A stretch of 64,000 bases of DNA from Pelagicoccus sp. SDUM812003 (lineage in GTDB: Bacteria; Verrucomicrobiota; Verrucomicrobiia; Opitutales; Opitutaceae): positions 62,001 to 126,000 of the forward strand of contig NZ_JARXHY010000006.1 in NCBI RefSeq assembly GCF_031127815.1, given 5' to 3'. A program made the position numbers and the translations under genes. A model generated the notes under the pieces. That model was not told where the DNA came from. It ran no database searches and worked only from the letters and a program-made list of their open reading frames with translations. Each line of letters starts with the position of its first letter. The stretch's first letter is position 1. Shown one piece after another: positions 1 to 8,664 of this stretch.

Positions 1-253
1 AAGGGAGGATTGAACGATGGTTTGGGCGATGATTTGAGATTCATGTCGGGGGTATCGGTTAGTAAGAGACACTACAGCGAAAGCTATGTTCTGTAAACTC
101 GCATGAATTCGAGCTGCGGCATTGGTGTGTCTTTAATCCCTTTTTGATCAAATACTTGTAAAGCGATTCCAGGATCGGTGCTAATACTTAGAGTTTGACT
201 TTGGTTTTACATCCGCGCTTCATGCTAGACTCACCTTTCACCCCGGCCTTCGT

Positions 254-886
254 ATGAGAACAAATACAGTCGCCTGCCTCTTCGCCTGCGCCGCTTTGGT
301 TATGATAACCGGTTGCAGCTCAACAGGGAGTTCCCAGAAATCTCGTTATCCGGTGACGGCTTCAGGAGCCATTCAAAGGGTGGAGAACGGCACGATCGTG
401 GCGACTCGAACGGTGAAGATCGACGGACGGGCCACGAATGTCGGCACTGCGGTAGGCGCTGGGGTGGGCGCCGCAGTGGGGGCCATCGCGGTGCCTCGTC
501 GGCAAACCACCACGATTTCCAGCCCGCAGCCCAATGTCATCCAGGCCAACACCACGAGCAATCGGCACGAGAGCGACGCGGCCATGGCGGTGGGCGGCGC
601 GGTGGGCGTGCTGGCGGGTCGCAAGGTGGAGAAGATGCTGACGGCGCGAAAGGCGCAGGAACTGACCATCGCCATGGAAGGCGGCGAGACCGTTATGGTG
701 GTGCAGGAGTACCGGGAGCCAGAGTTCATGGTGAACGAGCGCGTCAAGGTCTACACTACGCGGACCGGCGAGTCGGTGGTGTACCATTCGGACGAGGATC
801 CGCACTTGGATCCGGACACCGACGCGTATGTCATTCCCGACGATGGCGAATTCGGGGAGGACGAGTTCGAACCCGTGGAGTGGTAG
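254..886 (+). CDS. Glycine-zipper outer-membrane lipoprotein
   Basis: The 210-residue product starts with a hydrophobic signal ending in a lipobox (I-T-G-C, Cys21), so it should be lipidated and envelope-bound. Two glycine-rich stretches (about residues 62-80, G/A every second to fourth position, and about 110-125) resemble the glycine-zipper 2TM domain of SlyB/Rick_17kDa-type lipoproteins, which insert in or span the outer membrane. The C-terminal 30 residues are strongly acidic. It is paralogous to the next gene: both share a V-A-T-R-T-V-[KE]-I-D-G segment and an A-Q-E-L-T-I segment, in the same order. This copy has a longer, polar insert between its two glycine blocks. No clear Shine-Dalgarno site precedes the ATG. 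Exact function is unknown; a structural or stress role in the outer membrane is inferred from the family. Confidence 0.8.
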   Translation: MRTNTVACLFACAALVMITGCSSTGSSQKSRYPVTASGAIQRVENGTIVATRTVKIDGRATNVGTAVGAGVGAAVGAIAVPRRQTTTISSPQPNVIQANTTSNRHESDAAMAVGGAVGVLAGRKVEKMLTARKAQELTIAMEGGETVMVVQEYREPEFMVNERVKVYTTRTGESVVYHSDEDPHLDPDTDAYVIPDDGEFGEDEFEPVEW

Positions 887-991
887 CGATTCGCGGGAGG
901 TGGCGAGCGCTGCGTTCCGCGCGCGTCCGTCCGCTTGGATATTGAGCGTTTGGCCTGAATCCGTTTCGCGGATCGGTCGCGTAGTAGTTCT

Positions 992-1513
992 GTGATGAAC
1001 TTCAGAAACGCAGCGAAACGCTTTGCCTCTTCTGGAGCAAAGGCGTTCGTCGGGTTAGTGAGTCTTGTTTTGCTGCAAGCGTGCTCGACTGGAGGAGGAA
1101 CTCAAACGGTGCCGCGATCCGTCGCGGGCCAGGTGCAACGGGTCGATCCCGGTACGGTCGTGGCGACGCGCACTGTGGAGATCGATGGGGAAGCGACCTA
1201 TCTCGGGCAGTCCGGAGGGGCGATCGTCGGCTCGGCGGTTGGGCAATCCATCGGCAGCGGGGACGGCCGCATTCTCGCTTCGGCTGGCGGAGCGGTGGTG
1301 GGCGGAATCGTCGGGGGCATGGTCGAGAAGGAGCTTAGCAAGAAGCGGGCTCAGGAACTGACCATCAGTCTCGACGACGGAAACACTGTGGTCGTCATTC
1401 AGGAACTGGAGGACGTGGGCTTCATCGAAGGAGACCGCGTCAACGTCAGCCAGACGCGAGCGGGCGAGGCTTTGGTGGCTCATGCTCACTACGAAAGCGA
1501 TGGCCTCTATTAG
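992..1513 (+). CDS. Glycine-zipper outer-membrane lipoprotein, paralogue
   Basis: A 173-residue lipoprotein with a signal sequence and lipobox (L-L-Q-A-C, Cys31). A single long glycine-zipper region (about residues 68-110, repeated G-x-x-x-G and G-G-x-V-G-G) is followed by a short beta-rich tail. It aligns over its length with the gene just upstream, lies 105 bp away on the same strand and is followed by a terminator, so the two probably arose by tandem duplication and may be co-transcribed. Compared with its sister it lacks the polar insert and the acidic tail. Family knowledge (SlyB-like 17-kDa antigens) points to outer-membrane integrity; the specific role is not evident from sequence. Confidence 0.8.
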   Translation: MMNFRNAAKRFASSGAKAFVGLVSLVLLQACSTGGGTQTVPRSVAGQVQRVDPGTVVATRTVEIDGEATYLGQSGGAIVGSAVGQSIGSGDGRILASAGGAVVGGIVGGMVEKELSKKRAQELTISLDDGNTVVVIQELEDVGFIEGDRVNVSQTRAGEALVAHAHYESDGLY

Positions 1514-1550
1514 CCGACAGTAGCGGAATCGAGTTCAACCTTCTCAATCA

Positions 1551-1590
1551 AGGCGGGCCGCGCGAGAGAAGGCGGTCCGCCTTTTTTCTT
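1551..1590 (+). terminator. Rho-independent terminator after the lipoprotein pair
   Basis: A 10-bp stem (1551-1560 with 1573-1582, one G-T pair) encloses a 12-nt loop and runs into a T-rich tract (1582-1590 and on). It lies 37 bp past the stop of the second lipoprotein gene and separates it from the next gene. Confidence 0.85.
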
Positions 1591-1615
1591 TTTCCCTCAG
1601 CTGAGATCTGAGAGA

Positions 1616-3754
1616 GTGGCGGGCATGGATGAAGGGAAGCAAAGCCTAGGGAACCAGCTCGGGCGAAGCCGTTCGCCGTATTTGCTGCAGCACGCGGACA
1701 ATCCGGTCCACTGGATGGAGTGGGGAGAGGACGCGTTTCGTCTCGCTCGCGAGCGCGAGAAGCCGATTTTTTTATCAATTGGCTATTCGACCTGCCACTG
1801 GTGCCACGTCATGGCCCACCAGAGCTTCGAGAACGTGGAGATAGCGGAGGCGCTCAACCAAGCGTTTGTGAACGTGAAGCTGGATCGCGAGGAGCGTCCT
1901 GACATCGACCGAATCTACATGAGCTATGTGCAGTCGACCACCGGGAGGGGCGGCTGGCCGATGAGCGTTTGGCTGACGCCCGACCTGGAGCCGTTTTATG
2001 GGGGAACCTATTTCCCGCCGGAGGATCGCTATGGGCAAGTTGGCTTCGCGACCTTGATCCAGCGCATATCGGAACTTTGGCGAAGCGATCGAGCGACTCT
2101 CGTGGACTACGGGAAAAAAAGCCGAGACATTCTGATGCAGTCCGGACAGGCCGATTTGAGCGGAGAGGTGGCCGAAGCGAACGACGCCTTTCAGCTCTGC
2201 TTGTCGCAATTGGAGTCGGACTTTGATCCAGAGTATGGCGGGTTCGGCGGAGCTCCCAAGTTTCCGATGGCTCCGACCCTGTCGATGCTGCTCGAAGGAG
2301 TCGCTCGACTCGAAAACGCCCGCCTGCGCGAGCTGCTTTGTCAAACGCTTGGCAAGATGGCGGATGGCGGAATCTGGGATCATCTTGGCGGCGGATTTCA
2401 TCGGTATTCAGTCGATCGATACTGGCACGTGCCGCACTATGAAAAGATGCTATACGATCAGGGACAGTTGGCGGAAGCGTACGCTGAGGCGTATCGGCTG
2501 ACTGGAGTCGAATCCTTCGCTGGCGTCTCGAGGGAAATCGTAGACTACGTAGCCCGAGACTTGACGGGGCGGCATGGACAGCTTCTCGCCGCTGAGGACG
2601 CTGATAGCGCTAAACCGGACGCTTCCGGCGAGCATGGGGAGGGGGCGTTCTACGTGTGGACGAAAACGGAGATCAATTCGCTCTTGAGAGACGAAGCCGC
2701 TTTGTTTTCGGCCGCTTACGACATTCAGGTCGCGGGCAACGCGGCGGCCGAATCCGATCCTCATGGAGAGTTGCGGGGGTTGAACACCCTGCGACGTATC
2801 CCATCGAAGCAGATTGCGGTGGGCGATGTCGAACGCGACGAAGCCAAGGTCGAGGAACGCCTTGCTCGTTCACGAGCCATTCTTTTCGCTGCCCGGGCCA
2901 AGCGGCCGCGTCCGCACCTGGATGATAAAGTGGTGGTCTCTTGGAGCGCCCTTATGATTTCAGGAGGTTGCAGAGTGTATCAAGCTACTGGTTACGAGGG
3001 CGCGTATAGCGTGGCGCGCGACGCGGCGAACTTCATTTTTCAACAGCTTTGGGATGAGGAAACGAAGACCATGTATCGCGTGTACCGGGAAGGACGCGGT
3101 GATACCATGGGATTCGCGGAAGATTACGCTGGAATGGCGAAAGCGTGTTTGGACCTGTACGAATGCGACTTCAACCCCGATTGGATCGAAAGGTCTCAAG
3201 TGTTGCTCGACGCGTTGACGGTTCGGTTCGGAGATGCGGAAAGAGGCGGATACTTCGCGTCCCAGTCCGGGGATCGATCGGTCATTTCTCGACTGAAGGA
3301 TGACCACGATGGGGCGGAACCGTCAGCCAGTTCCTTGGCCGCTCTGGCCTTGCTCAAGTTGGCGGCGATCACCGATGATGAATCCAAGCGGGAGCAAGCG
3401 AGGCGGACCATAGAGGCCTTTGGCGAGCAGTGGAAAGGCGCTCCGCGGGCCATGCCGCTGATGCTCGTGGCCGCGACGCGTTTCTTGGAGGCGGACCAGC
3501 AGATCGTGATCGTTGGGCCGAACGGAGCGACTGGGCCGCTTGCGGAGAGGGCGAATCGCCACCGTAAGCCCTTTAGCGCATTGATCGCTATTGATAGCTC
3601 GGCAGCGTTCCCCGACGTTTTCCGTAGCAACGAGAAGCTGAAGCGAATGATTGCTTCCGTCGAGCCAGGGAGCGTCCGAGCCTTCGTTTGCGAGGGATTC
3701 ACCTGTCAGGAGCCAGTGAATACGGCCGAGTCTCTGGACGCGTTGCTGCGATGA
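1616..3754 (+). CDS. YyaL/SPATA20-type thioredoxin-domain protein
   Basis: This is a 712-residue member of the DUF255 family (bacterial YyaL, animal SPATA20). The N-terminal 160 residues form a thioredoxin-like domain with a C-H-W-C motif (Cys60, Cys63) inside the family signature S-T-C-H-W-C-H-V-M, followed by the conserved D-R-E-E-R-P-D-I-D and G-G-W-P motifs. The remaining 500 residues match the six-hairpin (alpha/alpha)6 toroid seen in N-acylglucosamine epimerase-like proteins, including the W-D-H-L-G-G-G-F-H-R-Y and H-Y-E-K-M-L-Y-D-Q motifs. There is no signal peptide, so it is cytoplasmic. The open frame begins at a GTG at 1616; an in-frame ATG at 1625 is an equally good start. The substrate is not established for the family. 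It ends 12 bp from the convergent GH20 gene with no obvious terminator. Confidence 0.93.
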   Translation: MAGMDEGKQSLGNQLGRSRSPYLLQHADNPVHWMEWGEDAFRLAREREKPIFLSIGYSTCHWCHVMAHQSFENVEIAEALNQAFVNVKLDREERPDIDRIYMSYVQSTTGRGGWPMSVWLTPDLEPFYGGTYFPPEDRYGQVGFATLIQRISELWRSDRATLVDYGKKSRDILMQSGQADLSGEVAEANDAFQLCLSQLESDFDPEYGGFGGAPKFPMAPTLSMLLEGVARLENARLRELLCQTLGKMADGGIWDHLGGGFHRYSVDRYWHVPHYEKMLYDQGQLAEAYAEAYRLTGVESFAGVSREIVDYVARDLTGRHGQLLAAEDADSAKPDASGEHGEGAFYVWTKTEINSLLRDEAALFSAAYDIQVAGNAAAESDPHGELRGLNTLRRIPSKQIAVGDVERDEAKVEERLARSRAILFAARAKRPRPHLDDKVVVSWSALMISGGCRVYQATGYEGAYSVARDAANFIFQQLWDEETKTMYRVYREGRGDTMGFAEDYAGMAKACLDLYECDFNPDWIERSQVLLDALTVRFGDAERGGYFASQSGDRSVISRLKDDHDGAEPSASSLAALALLKLAAITDDESKREQARRTIEAFGEQWKGAPRAMPLMLVAATRFLEADQQIVIVGPNGATGPLAERANRHRKPFSALIAIDSSAAFPDVFRSNEKLKRMIASVEPGSVRAFVCEGFTCQEPVNTAESLDALLR

Positions 3755-3766
3755 GGCTTTGCGAAG

Positions 3767-5467
3767 CTAGGAATTGGGCGTCGCTAGCATCGTCAGGCTT
3801 TCGGCAAGCCCTCCAGGTCGATTTCGAGATAGCCAGTCCTCCTCGAAGCGGTTGAGCAACTCTTGCGGAATCGCTGCCGGCGCTTGGTTGTTCAGAATCG
3901 AGTGAGCTTTATGGGCGGCGAACAGCAACAGCTCGCGCGAAACAGCGAGCGAGGAATGGCTAGCGTTTATCGTATTCAGATTATCGATGCAAGCTGTCAC
4001 TTCCTTTAGCGAGATCGAATCGCGTATCGCCTGAAAATCCTTTTTTGACGCGAAGAGAACCTTGTTGAGCCAAGATGCGTTGTGCAATGGTTGAGAGAAG
4101 TGGTCGGGGATGCGTCCCAGCTCCATGAGGTCGCGGAAATCCCTTTCCGTGGTAAGATCGGAAAACACCAGGCGGGCTGCCGTGGAGAGATGGTCGCGAT
4201 GGGTGGCGTGCTTGTTCCACGCTCGCCCGGCCGCGTAAAGCGCTGAGGGGATCTTGAGCAGATCGCTCTGATGGTGTCCATTGTCACCCCATTCCGTGAG
4301 CAGCAATCCCGTCGCTCCGTGCGCGAGGGCGTTATCGGTGGCGGCCTCGATATTGAGCAGGGCGGTCGAGAGGCGCCCTCCTATGCTATTCCAGGTGGAG
4401 GTGCCCGGCACCACGTAGTAGGGAAGGCCCGCCTGCTGCATGATGGCGCATTGTTCGGCAAACGGGTGGTTCGCTTCGTAGCCCCAGAGGAGGGCGGTCG
4501 TTCCGCTAGGCAGCTCGGAAACGAGACTCGGCTTTTCCATGACGATGTCGCCCCAGAACTGAGGCTGTCTGCCTGATTTGGATACGAGTTTTTGTATTCT
4601 TAGCAAATGATCGAGGTAGACGGCGTGTTTGCCGCGGGTGTTCACCAGGGTCTTGCTGGCCCCTTGTCCGAGCTCCCAAGGCTCGTCTCCGCCGATGTTT
4701 ACCTTGCTGCTGCGAAAGTTGGGCAGGAGCTCCTCCAGCAGCGAGGCGACGAAGTCGAGGGAGGCTTGGTCCGGCTTCAAGGTGCTTCCATGCTCTTTCC
4801 ATCCGCTGAGCGGATGAAGAAAACCGTTGGGACTTTCGGCGAGGGATTGGTAGGGCTTGTGGCGTAGCCAGCGCTCCATATGTCCGAAGGTGTTCTGGTT
4901 CGGGACGAGTTCGATGTATCGATCGTAGCAATACGAGTCGATCTCTTGGATTTCGTCGGCGGTGAGCGGAGAGGCGTCTTGCCAGACCAGTCGATGATCG
5001 CGATAGGCGAACGTGTGCTCGGTGTAGAGCTGGAGTTGATTGTATTTCAGGTCTGCAAGTTTGTCGATCAGGCTAAAGAGCGATGATTTTCGAGGAACCT
5101 TGCAGCGGGAGATATCGAGCATGAAACCGCGTGTTTCGAGGTCGGGCGAGTCCTCGATGAGCAATGCGGGAATCCTTTCATCGCGTTGTCGAAGCAGTTG
5201 GCGGAAGGTCGTGAAAGCGCGGAATGCGGATTCTTCGTCGCTGGCTCGGATGGCGATGCTGTCTCCGTTTGCGGAGATTGTGTATCCAACTGGTGGATGC
5301 GATCCTATGTTGAGTTCGATGCCTTCCGATGCGGGTTGGAATCCTAGGCGAGCGACGGCCGACTTCAATCGAGGGGATGCAGCGTGGGGGAAGCGCACCC
5401 GGTTTTGGGTGAAGGCGGATGCCCCTTCGAGGAGTTGGACCTTTTTGGGTGGAGGAAATAGGATCAC
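3767..5467 (-). CDS. Glycoside hydrolase family 20 (beta-N-acetylhexosaminidase)
   Basis: A GH20 enzyme of 566 residues with an N-terminal GH20b-like alpha/beta domain (about 1-105) and a TIM barrel beginning at the motif E-T-R-G-F-M-L-D-I-S-R. The catalytic Asp-Glu pair is visible in N-I-G-G-D-E (Asp261, Glu262). GH20 enzymes release terminal N-acetylhexosamine by substrate-assisted catalysis. The open frame extends about 280 bp further upstream, but that part lies inside the HAD gene, is arginine/proline-rich and lacks family similarity. I therefore place the start at the GTG at 5467, which overlaps the HAD stop codon as GTGA. No signal peptide follows this start, so the enzyme appears cytoplasmic and would act on imported amino-sugar oligosaccharides or recycled cell-wall fragments. 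Confidence 0.9.
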   Translation of the reverse strand: MILFPPPKKVQLLEGASAFTQNRVRFPHAASPRLKSAVARLGFQPASEGIELNIGSHPPVGYTISANGDSIAIRASDEESAFRAFTTFRQLLRQRDERIPALLIEDSPDLETRGFMLDISRCKVPRKSSLFSLIDKLADLKYNQLQLYTEHTFAYRDHRLVWQDASPLTADEIQEIDSYCYDRYIELVPNQNTFGHMERWLRHKPYQSLAESPNGFLHPLSGWKEHGSTLKPDQASLDFVASLLEELLPNFRSSKVNIGGDEPWELGQGASKTLVNTRGKHAVYLDHLLRIQKLVSKSGRQPQFWGDIVMEKPSLVSELPSGTTALLWGYEANHPFAEQCAIMQQAGLPYYVVPGTSTWNSIGGRLSTALLNIEAATDNALAHGATGLLLTEWGDNGHHQSDLLKIPSALYAAGRAWNKHATHRDHLSTAARLVFSDLTTERDFRDLMELGRIPDHFSQPLHNASWLNKVLFASKKDFQAIRDSISLKEVTACIDNLNTINASHSSLAVSRELLLFAAHKAHSILNNQAPAAIPQELLNRFEEDWLSRNRPGGLAESLTMLATPNS

Positions 5468-6171
5468 GGTGTGACGAGACCTTTGATAAGCTCGGGTAGT
5501 TCGCGGATGGATGAGAGCTCGTGAAAGCTGTCGTGATGGGTGGGAGTGGTATCGATGCGCTCGTGTTCCCACGTGAGGTGATAGGGGATGTGCACGCCTA
5601 CGCCTCCGAGGTCGAGGATGGGGAGGACGTCGGACTTCAGGGAGTTTCCCACCATGACAACCTGCTTCGCTTCGATCGCCAGGCGATGGAAGAGGCGGGA
5701 GTAGGTCTCCACGTTTTTTTCCGAAACCACTTCCGTGTGCTCGAAGCAATGCGAAAGGCCGGACTTGGCGATCTTGCGTTCCTGGTCCCGAAGGTCTCCC
5801 TTGGTGATGAGGATCAATCGATAGTCTTCGCTGAGTTGGGTGATGGTTTTTTCGACGCCGTCGAGCAGTTCGACCGGATGTTTCAGCATTTGCTGACCGA
5901 ACTCGATGATGCGTTTGAGCTCTTCGGATGGGATAGCTCCTTGGGTGAGCTCGATCGCGGTCTCGATGCTGGAGAGCATGAAGCTTTTCACTCCGTATCC
6001 ATAAAGTTCGAGGTTTTTCATTTCGGTGGAGAAGAGCGTCTTCTCCACCGTCTTGGCTTCGTGGTACTCCGAGAGCAGCTGGCAGTACTTTTGGTGATGT
6101 TCCTCGAAAAGGTTCTCGTTGTGCCAGAGGGTGTCGTCGGCGTCGAAGGCGATGGTCGTGATGCGATTCAT
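5464..6171 (-). CDS. HAD-superfamily phosphatase
   Basis: A 235-residue haloacid dehalogenase-type hydrolase starting at M-N-R-I-T-T. All four HAD motifs are visible: D-A-D-D-T-L-W near the N terminus (nucleophile and acid/base Asp), an L-I-T-K-G-D motif II, the later Lys, and a motif IV G-N-S-x-x-S-D. The W-H-N-E segment and cap helices resemble YjjG/GS1-like phosphatases. An earlier in-frame ATG (6213) adds 14 unconserved residues and is less likely. Its stop overlaps the GH20 start by 4 bp, indicating translational coupling. A role removing phosphate from a sugar phosphate produced downstream of the GH20 step is a reasonable inference, but the substrate cannot be read from sequence. Confidence 0.85.
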   Translation of the reverse strand: MNRITTIAFDADDTLWHNENLFEEHHQKYCQLLSEYHEAKTVEKTLFSTEMKNLELYGYGVKSFMLSSIETAIELTQGAIPSEELKRIIEFGQQMLKHPVELLDGVEKTITQLSEDYRLILITKGDLRDQERKIAKSGLSHCFEHTEVVSEKNVETYSRLFHRLAIEAKQVVMVGNSLKSDVLPILDLGGVGVHIPYHLTWEHERIDTTPTHHDSFHELSSIRELPELIKGLVTP

Positions 6172-6289
6172 TGTTCGAGCTCGCAGGATGCGCAAGGCAG
6201 CGGCGAAAGGCACGAAAAAGCGTGAGAGAACCTGCGGGCGCGGTTCTGACTTGATCGTCGGAGCGGTGCGTCCACGGCTCCTGGCGTTC

Positions 6290-7726
6290 CTACAAGTCGG
6301 GGTAGTCGGCTCTCGATGAGTCGAGCACGAGCAGCCAATCCGGATACGCGGAGGTGGCAGGGGCGGTGAAGGTGGGCGATTGGGATTGGGTGAACGAGCC
6401 GATGGCGGCGCTCTGACCGGTCGAGGGGTTGTACCAGGATGCGGTGAAGCTGGGCATCGCGAGAGCGGAGGTGTCGATGGCTACCGCGCCGCCGTCGGGA
6501 AGATAGACCAGGGCGTAGGAATCGTCGTCCGAGTGGGCCCAGATCGAGTGCTTAGGTGGGGACGACGCGATGAAGTCGCCGCCGGGGACGAGCTTTTCGA
6601 GAGGACGTTTCTCCCAAAGGGAACGGAGGTGAATCATCTGAGCGGCCGCTGGCCGATCGAGAGCGGACCTCCAGTCGCGAAGCGTTGGCAGGGCGATGGG
6701 GTCGCCTGGGCGGTACATCTGCCAGACCGCGTTATGGCCGTAGGTGTGGCCCGCGGCGCCGCCCAGAAAATCCCAGTAGGCGTGGATGCGGACATCGTGC
6801 GGCGTGATGAATCCGTCTCGGAAATACTCCGGCTTAACGATGTATCCATTTTCGTCCAACACGTGCTCGGGGGCTCGGGTAGGGGTGGAGAAGTCCAAGT
6901 AGTTCCAGAAACGAACGGGGATGTCTTCGTAGGCAGGTTCGCCGTCCACGACCGGTTTGACGGGCTGGCTTTGGCGGGACTTGCCCAGCAGGCGGTGGAG
7001 ATTGGCGGTGCGGGGTTCGTGTCCGATCTGATACATATGGAAGTCGAGCCAGTCGGAATCGGAGAACCAGGTAGCGGAGGTCTCGTTGCCGCGTGGATGG
7101 TAGGTGAGGAGTTGTTTGCCTTCGGAGGAGGCTTTCAGGCTGCGGCCCATGGCGTCCCAGGTTTTTTTGACATTCTGGTTCATCACCTCTCGATCGCCTC
7201 CAAGTATCCATATTATGGGGTCAGACTTGTAGCGATCGCCCAGAAACGCTCCAAAGCGAGATGCGTTCTCCGGATTGAATACGATGGGCCCGGCCCCGGG
7301 ATTGGAGGAAGGAACCTTGTCGCCCCAGGTTGGCAGCATACCGATGTAGAGGCCGCGTTTTTCAGCTTCGTCGACGATGAAGTCCACATGTTGGAAATAG
7401 GCTTCGTTGGGGCGGGTGGGGTCGAGGTCGTGCAAGGGAAGGTCGCCGTATGCGTTGGGGACGCGGAGGCCGTTCAGTTCCGCTAGCACGACGGCCTGGA
7501 CGACGGTGAAACCCTTGGCGGCTCGGTCGTCTAGATAGTGGAGGGCTTGTTCGCGATCGAGCTTATGGAAAAGCTCCCAAGCGGTGTCTCCTATCCAGAT
7601 GAATGCGGAGCCATCTGGCTCGACGAGGTAGCGCCCGTTCTCGCCGATTTGCAGAGGAGGTGGCGACGCTTGAAGGGAAATGGTGAAGAGCAGAAGCGAG
7701 GCGATCGAAAGTTGGCGTAGGCTCAT
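6290..7726 (-). CDS. Secreted apiosidase-like glycoside hydrolase (DUF4038)
   Basis: The 478-residue product has a signal peptide (about residues 1-20, cleavage near Q-A-S-P). It is followed by the DUF4038/apiosidase-like TIM barrel: the F-I-W-I-G-D-T-A-W start strand, G-F-T-V-V-Q-A-V after the first helix, M-L-P-T-W-G-D, I-W-I-L-G-G-D-R and P-V-V-D-G-E-P-A-Y-E, which carries a likely catalytic acid. The last 90 residues form the beta-sandwich annotated in the family as putative collagen-binding domain. Characterised relatives (GH140) cleave apiose in rhamnogalacturonan II, but DUF4038 is broad, so substrate specificity is uncertain. It is an exported plant- or algal-polysaccharide hydrolase at the level I can support. 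Confidence 0.87.
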   Translation of the reverse strand: MSLRQLSIASLLLFTISLQASPPPLQIGENGRYLVEPDGSAFIWIGDTAWELFHKLDREQALHYLDDRAAKGFTVVQAVVLAELNGLRVPNAYGDLPLHDLDPTRPNEAYFQHVDFIVDEAEKRGLYIGMLPTWGDKVPSSNPGAGPIVFNPENASRFGAFLGDRYKSDPIIWILGGDREVMNQNVKKTWDAMGRSLKASSEGKQLLTYHPRGNETSATWFSDSDWLDFHMYQIGHEPRTANLHRLLGKSRQSQPVKPVVDGEPAYEDIPVRFWNYLDFSTPTRAPEHVLDENGYIVKPEYFRDGFITPHDVRIHAYWDFLGGAAGHTYGHNAVWQMYRPGDPIALPTLRDWRSALDRPAAAQMIHLRSLWEKRPLEKLVPGGDFIASSPPKHSIWAHSDDDSYALVYLPDGGAVAIDTSALAMPSFTASWYNPSTGQSAAIGSFTQSQSPTFTAPATSAYPDWLLVLDSSRADYPDL

Positions 7727-7764
7727 GGGGTGTTAGGTGAGGGGTGTCCGCGGCGGGACGAGTT

Positions 7765-8514
7765 TTATTCGGGGGATTGGAAGACGGCTGTAGGAGAAAA
7801 CTGAATACGATCGAGGGCGGACTGGAACGACCCTTCGAGCGGACAGGAGATGTGGATCGCTTGTTGGGAGAACGGGTGAAGGAAGGAGAGCTCGGTGGCG
7901 GCTAGGAGCAGTCGATGGATTCCGATGTGTTCGCGGGCGATCGTGTTCGTCTTGTTGCAGCCGTGACGCGTATCGCCGATGATTGGGTAGCGGAGGTGCG
8001 CCAGGTGGCGGCGCAGTTGATGGCGGCGGCCGGTTTCGGGATGGAGCGCGACCAGGGAAAGCCGTGTTGTTGCGTAGCGATCGGTTGGATACGGGAGTTC
8101 AGCGGTGGCGAGTCGGGTGTAGCGAGTCGACGCTTCTTGCGTTTCGTCGCTTTTCACCATGCCGTCGACATCTCGGAATTTGCGCAAGGGCGAGTCGATC
8201 ACTCCTTTTTCAGGAGTATAGCCTCGGGTGACCGCGAGGTAGCTTTTCTCCACCTTTCGCTCTTGGAAGGCCTGGGAGAGGGCGACGCAGGCTTCCTCGT
8301 CCAGGCCGAATATAAGGATGCCAGAAGTCGGACGGTCGATGCGGTGGACGGGGTACACCTTCTGGCCGATCTGGTCGCGCAGGAGCTGAATGGCGAATCG
8401 CGTTTCCCTGCGATCGATGGAGCTACGGTGAACGAGCAGGCCGCTCGGCTTGTGAATGGCGACGAAGCGATCGTCGTGGTAGAGAATGGGGAGGTCTGGA
8501 TCGCTCTCGAGCAT
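7765..8514 (-). CDS. truC: tRNA pseudouridine synthase, TruC-like (RluA family)
   Basis: A 249-residue RluA-family pseudouridine synthase without an S4 domain. The catalytic motif Y-P-V-H-R-I-D-R-P-T-S-G places the essential Asp at residue 60, and the later H-P-E-T-G-R-R-H-Q-L-R-R-H and I-I-G-D-x-R-H-G motifs are intact. Length and the R-P-T-S-G form match TruC, which makes pseudouridine 65 in tRNA, better than RluC/RluD. It sits 38 bp upstream of the apiosidase-like gene's start on the same strand, with no evident functional link. Family assignment is firm; the TruC assignment rather than another short RluA paralogue is somewhat less so. Confidence 0.85.
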   Translation of the reverse strand: MLESDPDLPILYHDDRFVAIHKPSGLLVHRSSIDRRETRFAIQLLRDQIGQKVYPVHRIDRPTSGILIFGLDEEACVALSQAFQERKVEKSYLAVTRGYTPEKGVIDSPLRKFRDVDGMVKSDETQEASTRYTRLATAELPYPTDRYATTRLSLVALHPETGRRHQLRRHLAHLRYPIIGDTRHGCNKTNTIAREHIGIHRLLLAATELSFLHPFSQQAIHISCPLEGSFQSALDRIQFSPTAVFQSPE

Positions 8515-8560
8515 TTCGGGGCAGGGGAGGAGTTTATGTCGACCGCCTTCGGGCAGAGCA

Positions 8561-8594
8561 AAACGAAAAAGCCCGCGCCGTAGTCGGCGCGGGC
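8561..8594 (-). terminator. Rho-independent terminator of the DUF4097 gene
   Basis: A perfect 10-bp G+C-only stem (8571-8580 with 8585-8594) with a 4-nt loop is followed, reading the minus strand, by TTTTT and a second T run. It lies about 70 bp past the stop of the DUF4097 gene and before the TruC start. Confidence 0.9.
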
Positions 8595-8664
8595 TTCCCT
8601 CCTCTCCTGGTGTCGCGTATCGCGGCGCGACGACCGGAAATCTGTTTTGCGCGAGGGGGCGGGG

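Noticed and set aside
313-945. A second 210-codon frame overlapping the first lipoprotein gene
   Set aside because: It is Arg/Gly/His-rich out-of-frame translation. The lipobox and paralogy support the other frame.
5468-5749. A 94-residue N-terminal extension of the GH20 frame
   Set aside because: It lies inside the HAD gene, is Arg/Pro/His-rich and unlike GH20 proteins. The GTG in the GTGA overlap is a natural start.
6380-7486. A 368-codon plus-strand open frame opposite the apiosidase-like gene
   Set aside because: It is an antisense shadow of a well-conserved enzyme, with low complexity and no motif.
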